Position numbers and translations under genes: made by a program. From Deltaproteobacteria bacterium (GTDB lineage: Bacteria; Myxococcota_A; UBA9160; UBA6930), in NCBI GenBank assembly GCA_029261795.1, contig JAJDAP010000107.1, forward strand, positions 48,629 to 112,628: a stretch of DNA of 64,000 bases, read 5' to 3'. Below the pieces are notes generated by a model. It made no database searches. It was not told where the DNA came from and saw only the letters and a list, made by a program, of their open reading frames with translations. Below are positions 53,819-63,992 of the stretch, in pieces. Position 1 is the first letter of the stretch, and every line of letters begins with the position of its first letter.

Positions 53819-54081
53819 GTGTGGAACGCACTGCGGTGTGTCCTGATGAACGCCAGGCGGCACATGAAACGCGCGCCCAGCAGCGTGCGAATCGATCCGG
53901 CCTCTTCCGGTCGATGGTTCGGGGGATGGAAGCGGTCCGCGCGCGACCTCGTGGTCGCGGCAAGAGGAACGCCCGGAACCCGGGCGGTCGCGTTCACCCA
54001 CACCTGGCTCCTCAAGGAAGGCTGGAAGCGGGCTGGCCCGCTCCTCGACCCCGCTGCCGCTCCGGGCTGAACCGTCCCCGC
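53819..54081 (+). pseudogene. RAYT (REP-associated tyrosine transposase) 3' remnant plus REP-like end
   Basis: The plus frame VWNALRCVLMNARRHMKRA, IDPASSGRWFGGWKRSARDL and FTHTWLLKEGWKRAGPLLD matches the C-terminal half of Y1_Tnp/RAYT transposases (VRNALRYVLLNARRHA…IDP.SS..WFDGW…TWLLR.GWRRHG). The catalytic HUH and Tyr part is missing upstream. Just after the stop is CCGTCCCCGC (54072-54081), identical to the outer end of the palindrome at 36549-36636. AT-rich DNA with a TATAAT sequence (53760-53805) precedes it. The 53540-53760 and 54082-54222 stretches hold no gene. Confidence 0.62.
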
Positions 54082-54222
54082 GGCCCCGACCGGCTCGAGC
54101 CCTCCTCAGAGCGTCGAGAGCCACCCCACCCCTCACGACCTTCTTCCGCCGCGACGCGAACGCTGGAGACAGGGAGGCTCCCGTGGCCTCCGCCGGCGTC
54201 AGGGGCTGAGTGCAGAGACTTC

Positions 54223-55293
54223 CTAGCCCCCGTCGTGCGCGGCGTTCGTGTGGTACCGGGTCGAGCCGTGGAAGAGTTCGAGGGTCTTCATGCGCTTCAG
54301 GTAGACGTGGGGATCGTATTCCCAGGTGAATCCGACGCCACCGTGGAACTGGATCGATTCGCCACATACCGAGCGGCCCGCCGGGCCGGCGTAGGCCTTG
54401 GCGACCGAAATCAGGTAGTCGGCGTTCGCCTGCTCTGTTTCCAGTGCCCAGCCGGCGCGATAGACCGCAGAGCGCGTGCTCTCCGTGCGCAGCAGCATGT
54501 CGGCGGCGCGGTGTTGGAGGGCCTGGAAACTCGCCAGTGGAGCGCCGAATGCCTGGCGCTCCATGGTGTACTCGACGCCCATCTCCATGGCGCGTTCCAT
54601 CAGGCCTAGCATCGTGGCCGCTGCCCCGAGCGCTCCGCAGCGCCGCGCGTCCGCGAGGATGGCGCCGGCCGCGTTCCGATCGGCGAGCAGCTCGCCGGCA
54701 TCGTCGAAAGTGATCTCGGCGAAGCGCTGGGCATGATCGATGGTGTCGAGCGCCTTTGCGTTCCATCCTGCGCCGGGTCGTTCGACCAGCACCAGTCCTG
54801 CGTCCGTTTCGACCAGCAGGGCGTCTGCGAAGGCGCCGCTGGGCACGAAGGTCTTGGTCCCGATGACCTTGCCATCAGCGAAGCGCACGGCCGGCGCTGC
54901 CGGATCCGCGTCGGCGGGATTCTCCGAGCAAGCCAGTACGACCAGCGCTTCTCCGGCCGCGGCTCTGGCCTTCCACGTGGCGGCCAGGTCTCCCTCGCAG
55001 GCGGCGAGGGCGCGGGCGGCGATGACCAGATCGAGGAACGGCCCGGGGAATGCCATGCGCCCCATCTCGTGGAGCACGGCGACGAAGGCCAGCGGGCCCA
55101 TGCCGCCGTCCTCTTCCGAGAGCAGCAGACCCGGATAGCCGAGTTCGCCGAGTTGGGCGTAGAGACCCTTGGAGTAGCCTTCGGCGGTCTCTTCCATCAC
55201 CGCGCGTGCGTCGGGCAGGGCGGATTCCTTCTCGAGGAGTTCGCGGGTGGAACTCTTCAGGAGTGCGCGGTCTTCGTCGAGATCGAATTGCAT
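54223..55293 (-). CDS. Acyl-CoA dehydrogenase (second of a pair)
   Basis: A 356-residue ACAD, shorter than the canonical enzyme. N-terminal MQFDLDEDRALLKSSTRELLEKE, a central domain lacking the strong FAD signature seen in its partner, and a C-terminal ESIQFHGGVGFTWEYDPHVYLKR. The pair with the gene 17 bp upstream resembles the heterodimeric (alpha-beta) acyl-CoA dehydrogenases used for bulky side chains in steroid catabolism, in which one subunit has lost FAD contacts. That role is an inference. Confidence 0.88.
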   Translation of the reverse strand: MQFDLDEDRALLKSSTRELLEKESALPDARAVMEETAEGYSKGLYAQLGELGYPGLLLSEEDGGMGPLAFVAVLHEMGRMAFPGPFLDLVIAARALAACEGDLAATWKARAAAGEALVVLACSENPADADPAAPAVRFADGKVIGTKTFVPSGAFADALLVETDAGLVLVERPGAGWNAKALDTIDHAQRFAEITFDDAGELLADRNAAGAILADARRCGALGAAATMLGLMERAMEMGVEYTMERQAFGAPLASFQALQHRAADMLLRTESTRSAVYRAGWALETEQANADYLISVAKAYAGPAGRSVCGESIQFHGGVGFTWEYDPHVYLKRMKTLELFHGSTRYHTNAAHDGG

Positions 55294-55310
55294 GATCGGT
55301 CCTCGCTAGC

Positions 55311-56489
<1,179 letters not shown>

Positions 56490-56596
56490 CGGCTCCTCCT
56501 CGGGCATGAAGGGTACACGGACGGCGATGTTTCGGCGCCTCCTCTAGACTGGGCTTCGGGCCGCCAGTCGCTGGCGAATCGGCCGAGGGAGGGAAA

Positions 56597-57415
56597 ATGG
56601 GCGAACTCGAAGGCAAGGTGGCGATCGTAACGGGAGCGAGCCGCGGGATCGGCGCTGCCATCGCTGAACGTTTCGCTGCGGAGGGTGCCGCGGTGGCGCT
56701 CGCGGCGCGTACGGTCGACCCCCACGAGCGGCTCCCGGGAACCCTGCCCGAGATGGTCGAGCGCATCGAGAAGCAGGGTGGTCGGGCGGTCGCGATCCAG
56801 GCCGACATGACCGACCCGGACGATCGCGCGCGGCTCGTCCGCGAGGCGCAACGGCGGCTGGGCCCCATCGACATCCTGGTCAACAACGCGGCGGCGTCCT
56901 TCTACAAGCCCTTCCTCGATTGGACCGACCGACGCATGGAAGTCGCCTTCGCCGCCAACGTGCGGGCGTGTTTCGATCTCGCCCAGCGGGTCGTGCCGGA
57001 GATGAAGGAGCGCGGTGCGGGCTGGATCCTGAACATCTCGTCGAGCACGGCGGCGCATCCCCAGGGTCCGCCTTACGACGAGTTCGCAAAGAACGGCGGC
57101 AGCTTGATCTATGGCATGACCAAGGCCGCCCTCGATCGTTTCAGCACGGGCATCGCCGGGGAACTGCACGCCGACGGCATCAGTGTCAACTCGATGGCGC
57201 CCTTGGCTGCGGTGCTCACACCCGGGGTCGAGGCGCTCGGTGTGGTGCCGGAGGAATACCGGGCCAGCGCGGAACCGGTCGAAGCCATGGCAGAGGCGGC
57301 GCTCGCGCTCTGTGTTCCTGGCTGCCCCACCGGCCTGGTCGCGCATAGCACGACGTTGCTCGAGGAACTCGGCCGGGAAGTCCGAACCCTCGACGGCGCG
57401 GGCCCGCTCCAGTGA
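56597..57415 (+). CDS. Short-chain dehydrogenase/reductase (SDR)
   Basis: A 272-residue SDR: TGASRGIG (12-19), AARTVD after the second strand (Arg favours NADP), NNAAAS in place of NNAG, catalytic Ser in NISSSTA and a YGMTK active-site motif. It reads like an SDR of the type acting on acyl or sterol-like substrates. The stop overlaps the GTG of the DUF3604 gene (GTGA), so the two are coupled. It is divergent from the acyl-CoA dehydrogenase pair. Confidence 0.9.
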   Translation: MGELEGKVAIVTGASRGIGAAIAERFAAEGAAVALAARTVDPHERLPGTLPEMVERIEKQGGRAVAIQADMTDPDDRARLVREAQRRLGPIDILVNNAAASFYKPFLDWTDRRMEVAFAANVRACFDLAQRVVPEMKERGAGWILNISSSTAAHPQGPPYDEFAKNGGSLIYGMTKAALDRFSTGIAGELHADGISVNSMAPLAAVLTPGVEALGVVPEEYRASAEPVEAMAEAALALCVPGCPTGLVAHSTTLLEELGREVRTLDGAGPLQ

Positions 57416-59451
57416 ACGGGCGAACCTCCGAGCGGATCGGCGCCGTGAAGCGGTTCTGGATCGGCTGCATCGTGGTGCTGCTGGCGGCGCCGATGCTGGC
57501 GGAATCCCCCACGTTCGAGCGGACCGAGGAGCGCGCGGCCTGCGCCCACTTCGATCCTGAGCGCCGAGCGCTCTTCGGCGACCTCCACGTGCACAGCGCC
57601 TACTCGTTCGATTCGTTCACCTCGGGGCAACGCAACGATCCTTGGGGCGCCTATCGCTATGCCAAGGGTGAGGCGATCGAGCTTCCCGGTGTCGCAGATG
57701 ATGAGACCGTGACCGTTCAGTTGCGCCGCCCCCTCGATTTCACGTCGGTGACGGACCATTCGGAGTTCCTCGGCGAGATCCAACTCTGCAGCGAAGGGAG
57801 TGATTCTCTCGCACACTGGACGCCGCATTGTCTTCTGACGCGCATCGAGAGTTTCTACACCCAACTGGTGGCCGCGAGCTATTGGGCGAATCTGGCCAGC
57901 CAGGAGGGGCCGGGGAAGGAGCGCTCCTACGTCTGCCGCTGGTTCCCCGAGGCCTGCCAGGCGGGCGAGGCGAGCTACTGGGGCGCCATCCAACGCGCCG
58001 CGGAAGAGCACTACGACCGTTCCAGTGCCTGCGGCTTCACGACCTTCGTCGGCTACGAGTACACCGACAACCCTGGATTCCGGAACCTCCATCGCAACGT
58101 GATCTTCCGCAACGAGCGTGTGACCGAGCGACCGATCAGTTCCTTCGAGACCGGTGCGCGCAATCCACAGGGTTTGTGGCGCCGCCTGAAGGCCGAGTGC
58201 GTCGATGGAGACAAAGGTTGCGACGTGCTCGCGATCCCGCACAATCCGAACCTCGGCGGCGGCATCATCTACCCGGACCCCGTCGACGCCGCCGACGCGA
58301 CCATGCGCGCGAGCTACGAGCCGCTGGTGGAGATGATCCAGCACAAAGCGGCCTCGGAGTGCCGCTTCGATCGGCTCGCAGGGCGCGGCGTCGACACCGT
58401 GGACGAGCTTTGCACCTTCGAGCAGAACAAGACCGATAACCTGGCTTCGCTCGCGGTCTTCGAGGGGGAAGTCCAGGTCGAGCGCGGCGCCGCGGTCGCG
58501 ATCGATGACTTCGGCCGGCGCAACATGGTGCGCAACGTCCTCAAGGACGGGCTGGTTCTCGAGCGACGGCTCGGTGTCAATCCGTTCAAGGCGGGCTTCA
58601 TCGGCAGCACCGACACCCACAACGCGATTCCTGGAGGCACGGTGGAGGACGACTACGTAGGCCACCTGGGTCGACGCGATGCCGGCTATCGCAACGTCCA
58701 GGACCACATGCAGGACGGCCCCGGAGGGCTCGCCGTGGTCTGGGCCGAGGAGAATTCGCGCGACGCGATCTTCGCGGCGATGCGTCGGCGCGAGACCTAC
58801 GCCACCAGCGGGACCCGGCCGATCGTGCGCTTCTTCGGCGGCTTCGGGCTCGACCTCGGAATGTGTCAGGCCGACGATCTGGTCGCGCGAGGTTATGCGT
58901 CGGGTGTCCCGATGGGCGGCGATCTCTCGGCGAACGCCGACGACGCGCCGCTGCGCTTCGCGGCTCTGGCCATGAAGGATCCGGGCGCTTCGGGCCACCC
59001 CGGAACCGATCTCCAACGGATCCAGATCATCAAGGGCTGGATGGATGCCGCCGGCGAGACCCACGAGCGCGTGGTCGACGTTGCCGGCGGACCGAACGGC
59101 GCCAGTGTCGACCCCGAGAGCTGCGCGCCGGTCGGCGCCGGTGCCGAGAAGCTATGCCGGGTCTGGGAGGATCCGGACTTCGACCCCGCCCAACCGGCCT
59201 TCTACTATGCGCGTGTCCTCGAGAACCCGACCTGCCGCTGGAGCACGCTCCATTGCAAAGCAGCCGGGGTGGATCCCTTCGCGCCGAACTGTTCGGAGCA
59301 GGCGACGGCGGCCACAGCAGTGGCCCAGCTGGAGGGCGCGACAGGAGATGTCTTCGGCGGTTGTTGCCTGAAGCCCGAGGAAGAACCCTTTCACGAGACG
59401 ATCATCCAGGAACGCGCTTGGACTTCTCCGATCTGGTACTCCGGACGTTAG
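57412..59451 (+). CDS. DUF3604 protein (PHP-like metal-dependent hydrolase fold, exported)
   Basis: A 679-residue DUF3604 protein: signal peptide VKRFWIGCIVVLLAAPMLAE near the N-terminus, then the metal-binding FGDLHVHSAYS, FTSVTDHSEFLGE, and later LAIPHNPNLGG and GFIGSTDTHNAIPG, which carry the His/Asp ligands of a PHP-like fold. Function is uncharacterised. The GTG at 57412 is chosen by the overlap with the SDR stop; a GTG at 57445 just before the signal peptide is an alternative. Many such genes occur in hydrocarbon- and steroid-degrading bacteria. Confidence 0.9.
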   Translation: MNGRTSERIGAVKRFWIGCIVVLLAAPMLAESPTFERTEERAACAHFDPERRALFGDLHVHSAYSFDSFTSGQRNDPWGAYRYAKGEAIELPGVADDETVTVQLRRPLDFTSVTDHSEFLGEIQLCSEGSDSLAHWTPHCLLTRIESFYTQLVAASYWANLASQEGPGKERSYVCRWFPEACQAGEASYWGAIQRAAEEHYDRSSACGFTTFVGYEYTDNPGFRNLHRNVIFRNERVTERPISSFETGARNPQGLWRRLKAECVDGDKGCDVLAIPHNPNLGGGIIYPDPVDAADATMRASYEPLVEMIQHKAASECRFDRLAGRGVDTVDELCTFEQNKTDNLASLAVFEGEVQVERGAAVAIDDFGRRNMVRNVLKDGLVLERRLGVNPFKAGFIGSTDTHNAIPGGTVEDDYVGHLGRRDAGYRNVQDHMQDGPGGLAVVWAEENSRDAIFAAMRRRETYATSGTRPIVRFFGGFGLDLGMCQADDLVARGYASGVPMGGDLSANADDAPLRFAALAMKDPGASGHPGTDLQRIQIIKGWMDAAGETHERVVDVAGGPNGASVDPESCAPVGAGAEKLCRVWEDPDFDPAQPAFYYARVLENPTCRWSTLHCKAAGVDPFAPNCSEQATAATAVAQLEGATGDVFGGCCLKPEEEPFHETIIQERAWTSPIWYSGR

Positions 59452-59527
59452 GCGTCGGCGGCCACGTTTGAGGCCTCGTTGGACCGTGGTAGAGTCGCTC
59501 ATCGACGACGTCAGCGAGGAGAAGAGG

Positions 59528-60748
59528 GTGCCGAACCATTCTGTCCGTGAAGACATCGCGCTGCTCGACCGCTTCTTCTATCTCGACCCCTGGGACAAGT
59601 ACCGCTGGATGCGTGACGAGGCGCCCGCCTACTGGGATGGCTCGGCGGACGGCGGACTCTGGGCCGTCACCCGCTACGACGACATCATGGAGCTCTCGAA
59701 GACGCCCGAACTGTTCTGCTCCGGCAAGAGTTCCCGGCCGGAAAAGGGCAGCTGGATTCCATCGATGATCAATCTCGACGATCCGCTTCACAAGCGGCGG
59801 CGCGCCCTGGTGAACCGGGGCTTCACGCCAAAGCGCGTGGCGGGCCAGGAGAAGAAGCTCCGCGCGACGACCACGAAGTTGATCGACAGCGTCATCGAAA
59901 GAGGCGAGTGCGAATTCGTTCGCGACATCGCGCGTTGGATTCCGATGGTCGCGATCGGCGACATGCTCGGTATCGAGCCCGAGGACCACGAGTGGCTGCT
60001 CGAGTTCTCCGATTTGATCCTCGGCGGCGGGGAGGCGGCCTCGATCGAGGACGACGCGAAGCGCCGCGAGATGCAGCAATCGCAGAGCGTCAAGTATTGG
60101 GAATACCAACGTAGCGTCGTCGAAGACCGCCGCCAGAACCCGCGCGACGATCTGGTTTCCTTGTTGGTGCAGTCGGACATCGACGGCGACGCTCTCGAGA
60201 CCGACGAGATCCTTCAGGAGAGTCTGCTGATCCTGATCGGCGGCGACGAAACGACGCGCCACGTGATGACCGGAGGCCTCGAACAACTCATCGAGAACCC
60301 CGCCGCACGCCAGTGCCTGATCGACGATCCAGCCAAGATGGAAGTTGCCGTGGAGGAGATGATCCGCTGGGTCTCACCCATCGTGAACATGAACCGCACG
60401 CTCACCCGGGATACCGAGATTCATGGTGAGAAGCTCCGGGAGGGCGATCGGGTGCTGCTGCTCTACGCCGCCGGGAACCGCGACGAACGCGCCTTCGATG
60501 CCCCCGATACATTCCAGGTCGAGCGCTGGCCGAATCGTCACGTGGCTTTCGGCGGCTACGGGGTACACCACTGCCTCGGTTCCAGCCTCGCGCGCCTCGA
60601 ACTGAAGATCCTGTTCGAGGAGCTGCTTCGGCGCATGCCCGACATCGCCCTGGCGACCGACGAGCCCCTGCGTCGCCGGCCGAACAACTTCATCACCGGG
60701 ATCGAAGAGATGCCGATCCGGTACTCCCCGGGAGCCCGGGAAGGCTAG
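59528..60748 (+). CDS. Cytochrome P450
   Basis: A 406-residue P450: I-helix GGDETT (238-243), ExxR at 277-280 and heme loop FGGYGVHHCLG with Cys349. The GTG at 59528 follows a GAGGAGAAGAG ribosome binding site; a TTG 20 codons earlier has no such site. It is 76 bp after the DUF3604 gene and may be in its transcript. The substrate is unknown. Confidence 0.92.
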   Translation: MPNHSVREDIALLDRFFYLDPWDKYRWMRDEAPAYWDGSADGGLWAVTRYDDIMELSKTPELFCSGKSSRPEKGSWIPSMINLDDPLHKRRRALVNRGFTPKRVAGQEKKLRATTTKLIDSVIERGECEFVRDIARWIPMVAIGDMLGIEPEDHEWLLEFSDLILGGGEAASIEDDAKRREMQQSQSVKYWEYQRSVVEDRRQNPRDDLVSLLVQSDIDGDALETDEILQESLLILIGGDETTRHVMTGGLEQLIENPAARQCLIDDPAKMEVAVEEMIRWVSPIVNMNRTLTRDTEIHGEKLREGDRVLLLYAAGNRDERAFDAPDTFQVERWPNRHVAFGGYGVHHCLGSSLARLELKILFEELLRRMPDIALATDEPLRRRPNNFITGIEEMPIRYSPGAREG

Positions 60749-61010
60749 GCGGCGGCTGCGCCTTGGCGAGCTGGGCCGCAACACCGACTGCTCGGGCCTG
60801 ATCGAGAACGCGCACGAGCGCTCCGTTGGTCGCCGTGGGCGCCGAGCGGATCACGACGGGGGCGTTGGGCGACTCCGCCAACTCGGCCAGTAGCGCAGCG
60901 CCCACCCGCCGGAAGTCCGTGATCCGCCTGGCTACCGTGATCTCGTCGGCCGCGTCGATCTCGACCAGGATTGCCTCGACTTCGGGGTAGCGCGGAGGTA
61001 AAGCGCAGGT
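60693..61010 (-). pseudogene. ExbD/TolR-like C-terminal remnant
   Basis: The minus frame reads EAILVEIDAADEITVARRI, VGAALLAELAESPNAPVVIR and NGALVRVLDQARAVGVAAQL. This is the periplasmic domain of ExbD/TolR (…V.ID..G.I…..APVVIRAD..V.YG.VV.VLD.AR.AGV). The N-terminal transmembrane helix and a start codon are missing, and the 3' end runs into the P450 stop region. No ExbB or TonB gene is nearby. Confidence 0.6.
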
Positions 61011-61030
61011 AAAAACGGCCGGCGCCGACG

Positions 61031-61408
61031 CTAGGCATCGGCGCGACGAAGCAAGAATGCGGCAACGCCGGCAAGCGTGACCTCGAGACCCAGGGCGCCC
61101 AGGGTGTAGGGCGAGAAGGCGCCATCCAGCAACGCGCCCGAGAGCCGTGCCAGCGCCAGACCGGACGGAAACACGACGAGGCCAGTCAGGACAGCGGCCG
61201 ACGCTTCGGGCTTCCAGACGGCGTAGCTCGCCCAGACACCGACGGCGGCTTGCAAGCCGCCATACATCGCTCGAATTTCTGTCGATCCCGTCGGTGTGCT
61301 CGCACCCACGCCCGCGATCTCCACCAACGAGGACGGGTCAAGGAAGCAGCTGACACCGTAGGGCAGCCAGATCAAGGTATTGAGTGCGAGGAAGATTCGG
61401 GTCAGCAA
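61031..61408 (-). CDS. Small four-helix membrane protein, DUF4345-like
   Basis: A 125-residue protein with four hydrophobic helices: LLTRIFLALNTLIWLPYGVS, STEIRAMYGGLQAAVGVWAS, AAVLTGLVVFPSGLALAR and LGLEVTLAGVAAFLL. The pattern (…GL..A.G…R…GG…GL) resembles DUF4345 proteins. It starts with TTG preceded by AAGGAG at 7 nt, so longer upstream calls are rejected. Function is unknown. It is the second gene of a two-gene unit with the exported protein upstream (16-bp gap). Confidence 0.72.
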   Translation of the reverse strand: MLTRIFLALNTLIWLPYGVSCFLDPSSLVEIAGVGASTPTGSTEIRAMYGGLQAAVGVWASYAVWKPEASAAVLTGLVVFPSGLALARLSGALLDGAFSPYTLGALGLEVTLAGVAAFLLRRADA

Positions 61409-61424
61409 GCGGGACTCCTTCTCG

Positions 61425-61949
61425 TCAGGGGCGGATTTCGATCTCCGCGACGAAGGGCATGAAGACGACGGGTTGCGCCAGGCCGCGAATCTCGCGCTGG
61501 CCGCCCTTCTCATGGATGGTGAGGACGTATGGGACCACGTCAGCGTTCGAGACGCAGCGATGCGGATAATCGAGACCGATCCGGTAGCGCCCGGGCGGCG
61601 GCGAGGCGAAGATGATCTCTTCGACCCTGATCTCGCCGCCGCTTTCCTTGCAGTGCCGATCCCGAGCGAGCCGGCCACCCGAGCGCGCAGCGCGGTTGCC
61701 GTAGTAGACGGTCTCTTGGAGAGGATCCGAGACGTAGAGGTCGAGATCGGCCAACGGGAAGAACGCCAGCCGCACCGTCAAGGCGCCGGGCGCCGCCTTC
61801 GGGAGGGCTGCGAGATGCGTTGCCAGTCGCTCGGCTTCCTGGGTGGTCGCACGGTTCCACTCGCTTTCGGGCGCCGGATTCGGAGTTCCTGCGGACGCGC
61901 CGGCACAGCAGGCAAGCAGCGAGAGCGCGAGGAGGATGCGCGAGAACAT
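61425..61949 (-). CDS. Exported protein with beta-sandwich, PPC-like domain
   Basis: A 174-residue secreted protein: signal peptide MFSRILLALSLLACCAGASAG, then a beta-rich domain (VRLAFFPLADLDLYVSDPLQETVYYGN … PPPGRYRIGLDYPHRC) resembling pre-peptidase C-terminal-type sandwiches that bind Ca2+ or sugars. One or two Cys pairs are possible. There is no clear enzymatic motif and its partner is unknown. Confidence 0.72.
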   Translation of the reverse strand: MFSRILLALSLLACCAGASAGTPNPAPESEWNRATTQEAERLATHLAALPKAAPGALTVRLAFFPLADLDLYVSDPLQETVYYGNRAARSGGRLARDRHCKESGGEIRVEEIIFASPPPGRYRIGLDYPHRCVSNADVVPYVLTIHEKGGQREIRGLAQPVVFMPFVAEIEIRP

Positions 61950-62151
61950 GCGCCCATGCTAGGTCGACACGCAGGTTCGGGCGAGTCCGCGTGAAGGATC
62001 GGCATTCCGTTGCCCCGGGCCTCGATTGGGCCGCATGCAACCAGTCCTGAGGTGCGCGTGCTGGTCCCCGCCTGCGTCCGGGACCAGCCGAAGCGCAGTG
62101 ATTTCCCCCGCTGAGCATCGTCGGGAGTATGATCCGCGCGAAGGAGAATTC

Positions 62152-63024
62152 ATGCCGCTCGCCCTCGTCACTGGAACCAGCACCGGAATCGGGCTCGCCA
62201 CCGCACTCCACCTCGCGCGGGAGGGCTTCGACGTCCGCGCCGCCCTGCGGAACCCGGCGCGCGGAGAGATTCTTCGGGCCGCGGCGGAGGCCGAGAACCT
62301 GCCGCTCGAGATCGTGCTGATGGACGTGACCGACGACGCGTCGGTCACCGATTGCATCCAGGGGATCTTCGCTTCCGATGGCGCGATCGATGTTCTCGTG
62401 AACAACGCCGGCCTCTCCGGGGCAGCGCCGCTCGAGAACGTCCCCGATGGTGAGCACCGCGAGATGTTCGAGGCCAACTACTGGGGCCCGATCCGGACGA
62501 TCCAGGCGGTACTTCCGCACATGCGGGAGCGCGGCAGCGGCACCCTGGTGAATGTGTCCTCGGTAACCGGGCGGGTGGCCGTTCCGAATCAGGTGCCCTA
62601 CACGGCGAGCAAGCACGCGATCGAGGCGGCCAGCGAAGCGCTCGCGGCCGAGGTGGTCTCGCTCGGAATTCGCGTCGCGATCATCGAGCCGGGCGTCTTC
62701 GCCACGAACATCTGGGAAAACTCCGCCGAGGCGACTCGCTACGACCGGGACTCGCCCTACCAACACATCATGCGACGCAACGGAAAGATGTACGCATCGT
62801 TGCTTCGCGAGGCTGGAGATCCGGCCGAGGTCGCGAAGGTGATCCATCACGCGATCACCACCGACAAGCCGAAGCTTCGTTATGTGGTGGGGACGGACGC
62901 CGAGGCGATGGTGGCGGGTCGCGAATCCGTTACCGACGAGGAGTATCTCGAGCTCGGTGAGGAGCTCAGCGACGAAGCATGCGACGCGTCGTATCGGCGC
63001 ATCTTCGGCCTCGCGATCTTCTGA
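62152..63024 (+). CDS. Short-chain dehydrogenase/reductase (SDR)
   Basis: A 290-residue classical SDR: TGTSTGIG (7-14), NNAG, catalytic Ser in NVSSVTG and YTASK, and a C-terminal extension with the EPGVFATNIWENS loop. The ATG (62152) has AAGGAG 6 nt upstream; longer upstream readings are rejected. The stop shares one base with the amidohydrolase start (TGATG), so the two are coupled. Confidence 0.92.
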   Translation: MPLALVTGTSTGIGLATALHLAREGFDVRAALRNPARGEILRAAAEAENLPLEIVLMDVTDDASVTDCIQGIFASDGAIDVLVNNAGLSGAAPLENVPDGEHREMFEANYWGPIRTIQAVLPHMRERGSGTLVNVSSVTGRVAVPNQVPYTASKHAIEAASEALAAEVVSLGIRVAIIEPGVFATNIWENSAEATRYDRDSPYQHIMRRNGKMYASLLREAGDPAEVAKVIHHAITTDKPKLRYVVGTDAEAMVAGRESVTDEEYLELGEELSDEACDASYRRIFGLAIF

Positions 63025-63992
63025 TGCCTGAAGAAGCGATCCTCGAACCCGATCTGCCGATCTGCGACGCGCACCATCACCTCTGGCATCACACCGGCAC
63101 CTACTGGCTCGACGAGTTGCTCGCCGATACCGGGAGCGGGCACCGGGTGGTCAGTACGGTCTTCGTCGACTGCGTTTCGCACTACCGCAAAGACGGCCCC
63201 AAGGAGTTCCGGCCGGTTGGCGAAACCGAGACGATGGAGGCGGTGGCCCATGAGAGCTTCTCTCGCGAGACCCGGGCTTGCGCCGCGATCGTGAGCCACG
63301 CCGACGTGAAGCTGGGCGCCGGGATCCGGCCGATCCTCGAAGCGCACTGCGAGGCGAGCCCACGTTTCCGCGGGATCCGTCACGCCGCGGCCTGGGACGC
63401 CGACGAGGATGTGCCGGGCTCCCACACCCTGCCGCCACCGGGACTGCTCGCCGACCCGACCGTGCACGAAGCCGTACGTGAACTCGCCGCGATCGAGGGC
63501 GTGTTCGAGGCTTGGTGCTACCACCCGCAGATTCCCGATGTCGTGGCCCTGGCCCGAGCGTGCCCGGAAGTCCCGATCGTGTTGAACCACTATGGCGGCC
63601 CGCTCGGCGTCGGATGCTATGCCGGCCGCGCGGACGAGGTGTTTGCCGACTGGAGGCGTGAGATCGAAGCGCTCGCCGCATGCGAGAATGTCGTCGTGAA
63701 GCTCGGCGGCATCCACATGCCACGCAACGGCTTCGGCTGGCATCGACAGGAAGTGAAGCCGGGTTCCGACGAGATCGCCGAGGCGACCCGTCGTTATCCG
63801 CTTACGGCCATCGACCTGTTCGGACCGGAGCGCTGCTTCTTCGAGAGCAACTTCCCGGTGGATGCAGTCTCCTGTTCCTACCGCGTGCTCTGGAATGCCT
63901 TCAAGCGCATCGCCACGGGCTTCTCGGATCACGAGAAGGGCTTGCTCTTCCACGACAGCGCTGCCCGCATCTACCGTCCGATGGAGGCCTAG
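63024..63992 (+). CDS. Amidohydrolase family 2 (metal-dependent) protein
   Basis: A 322-residue TIM-barrel amidohydrolase: metal motif CDAHHHLW near residue 15, GIRHAAAWDAD, LNHYGGPLG, and the last barrel motif FESNFPVD. This branch includes decarboxylases and lactonases that act on aromatic or cyclic acids. It overlaps the SDR stop, so both likely process the same ring-type substrate. It ends 8 bp before the window edge. Confidence 0.9.
   Translation: MPEEAILEPDLPICDAHHHLWHHTGTYWLDELLADTGSGHRVVSTVFVDCVSHYRKDGPKEFRPVGETETMEAVAHESFSRETRACAAIVSHADVKLGAGIRPILEAHCEASPRFRGIRHAAAWDADEDVPGSHTLPPPGLLADPTVHEAVRELAAIEGVFEAWCYHPQIPDVVALARACPEVPIVLNHYGGPLGVGCYAGRADEVFADWRREIEALAACENVVVKLGGIHMPRNGFGWHRQEVKPGSDEIAEATRRYPLTAIDLFGPERCFFESNFPVDAVSCSYRVLWNAFKRIATGFSDHEKGLLFHDSAARIYRPMEA

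Noticed and set aside
57109..59064. Minus-strand 651-codon open frame
   Set aside because: Antisense to the DUF3604 and SDR genes, both with clear motifs; no domain or ribosome binding site.
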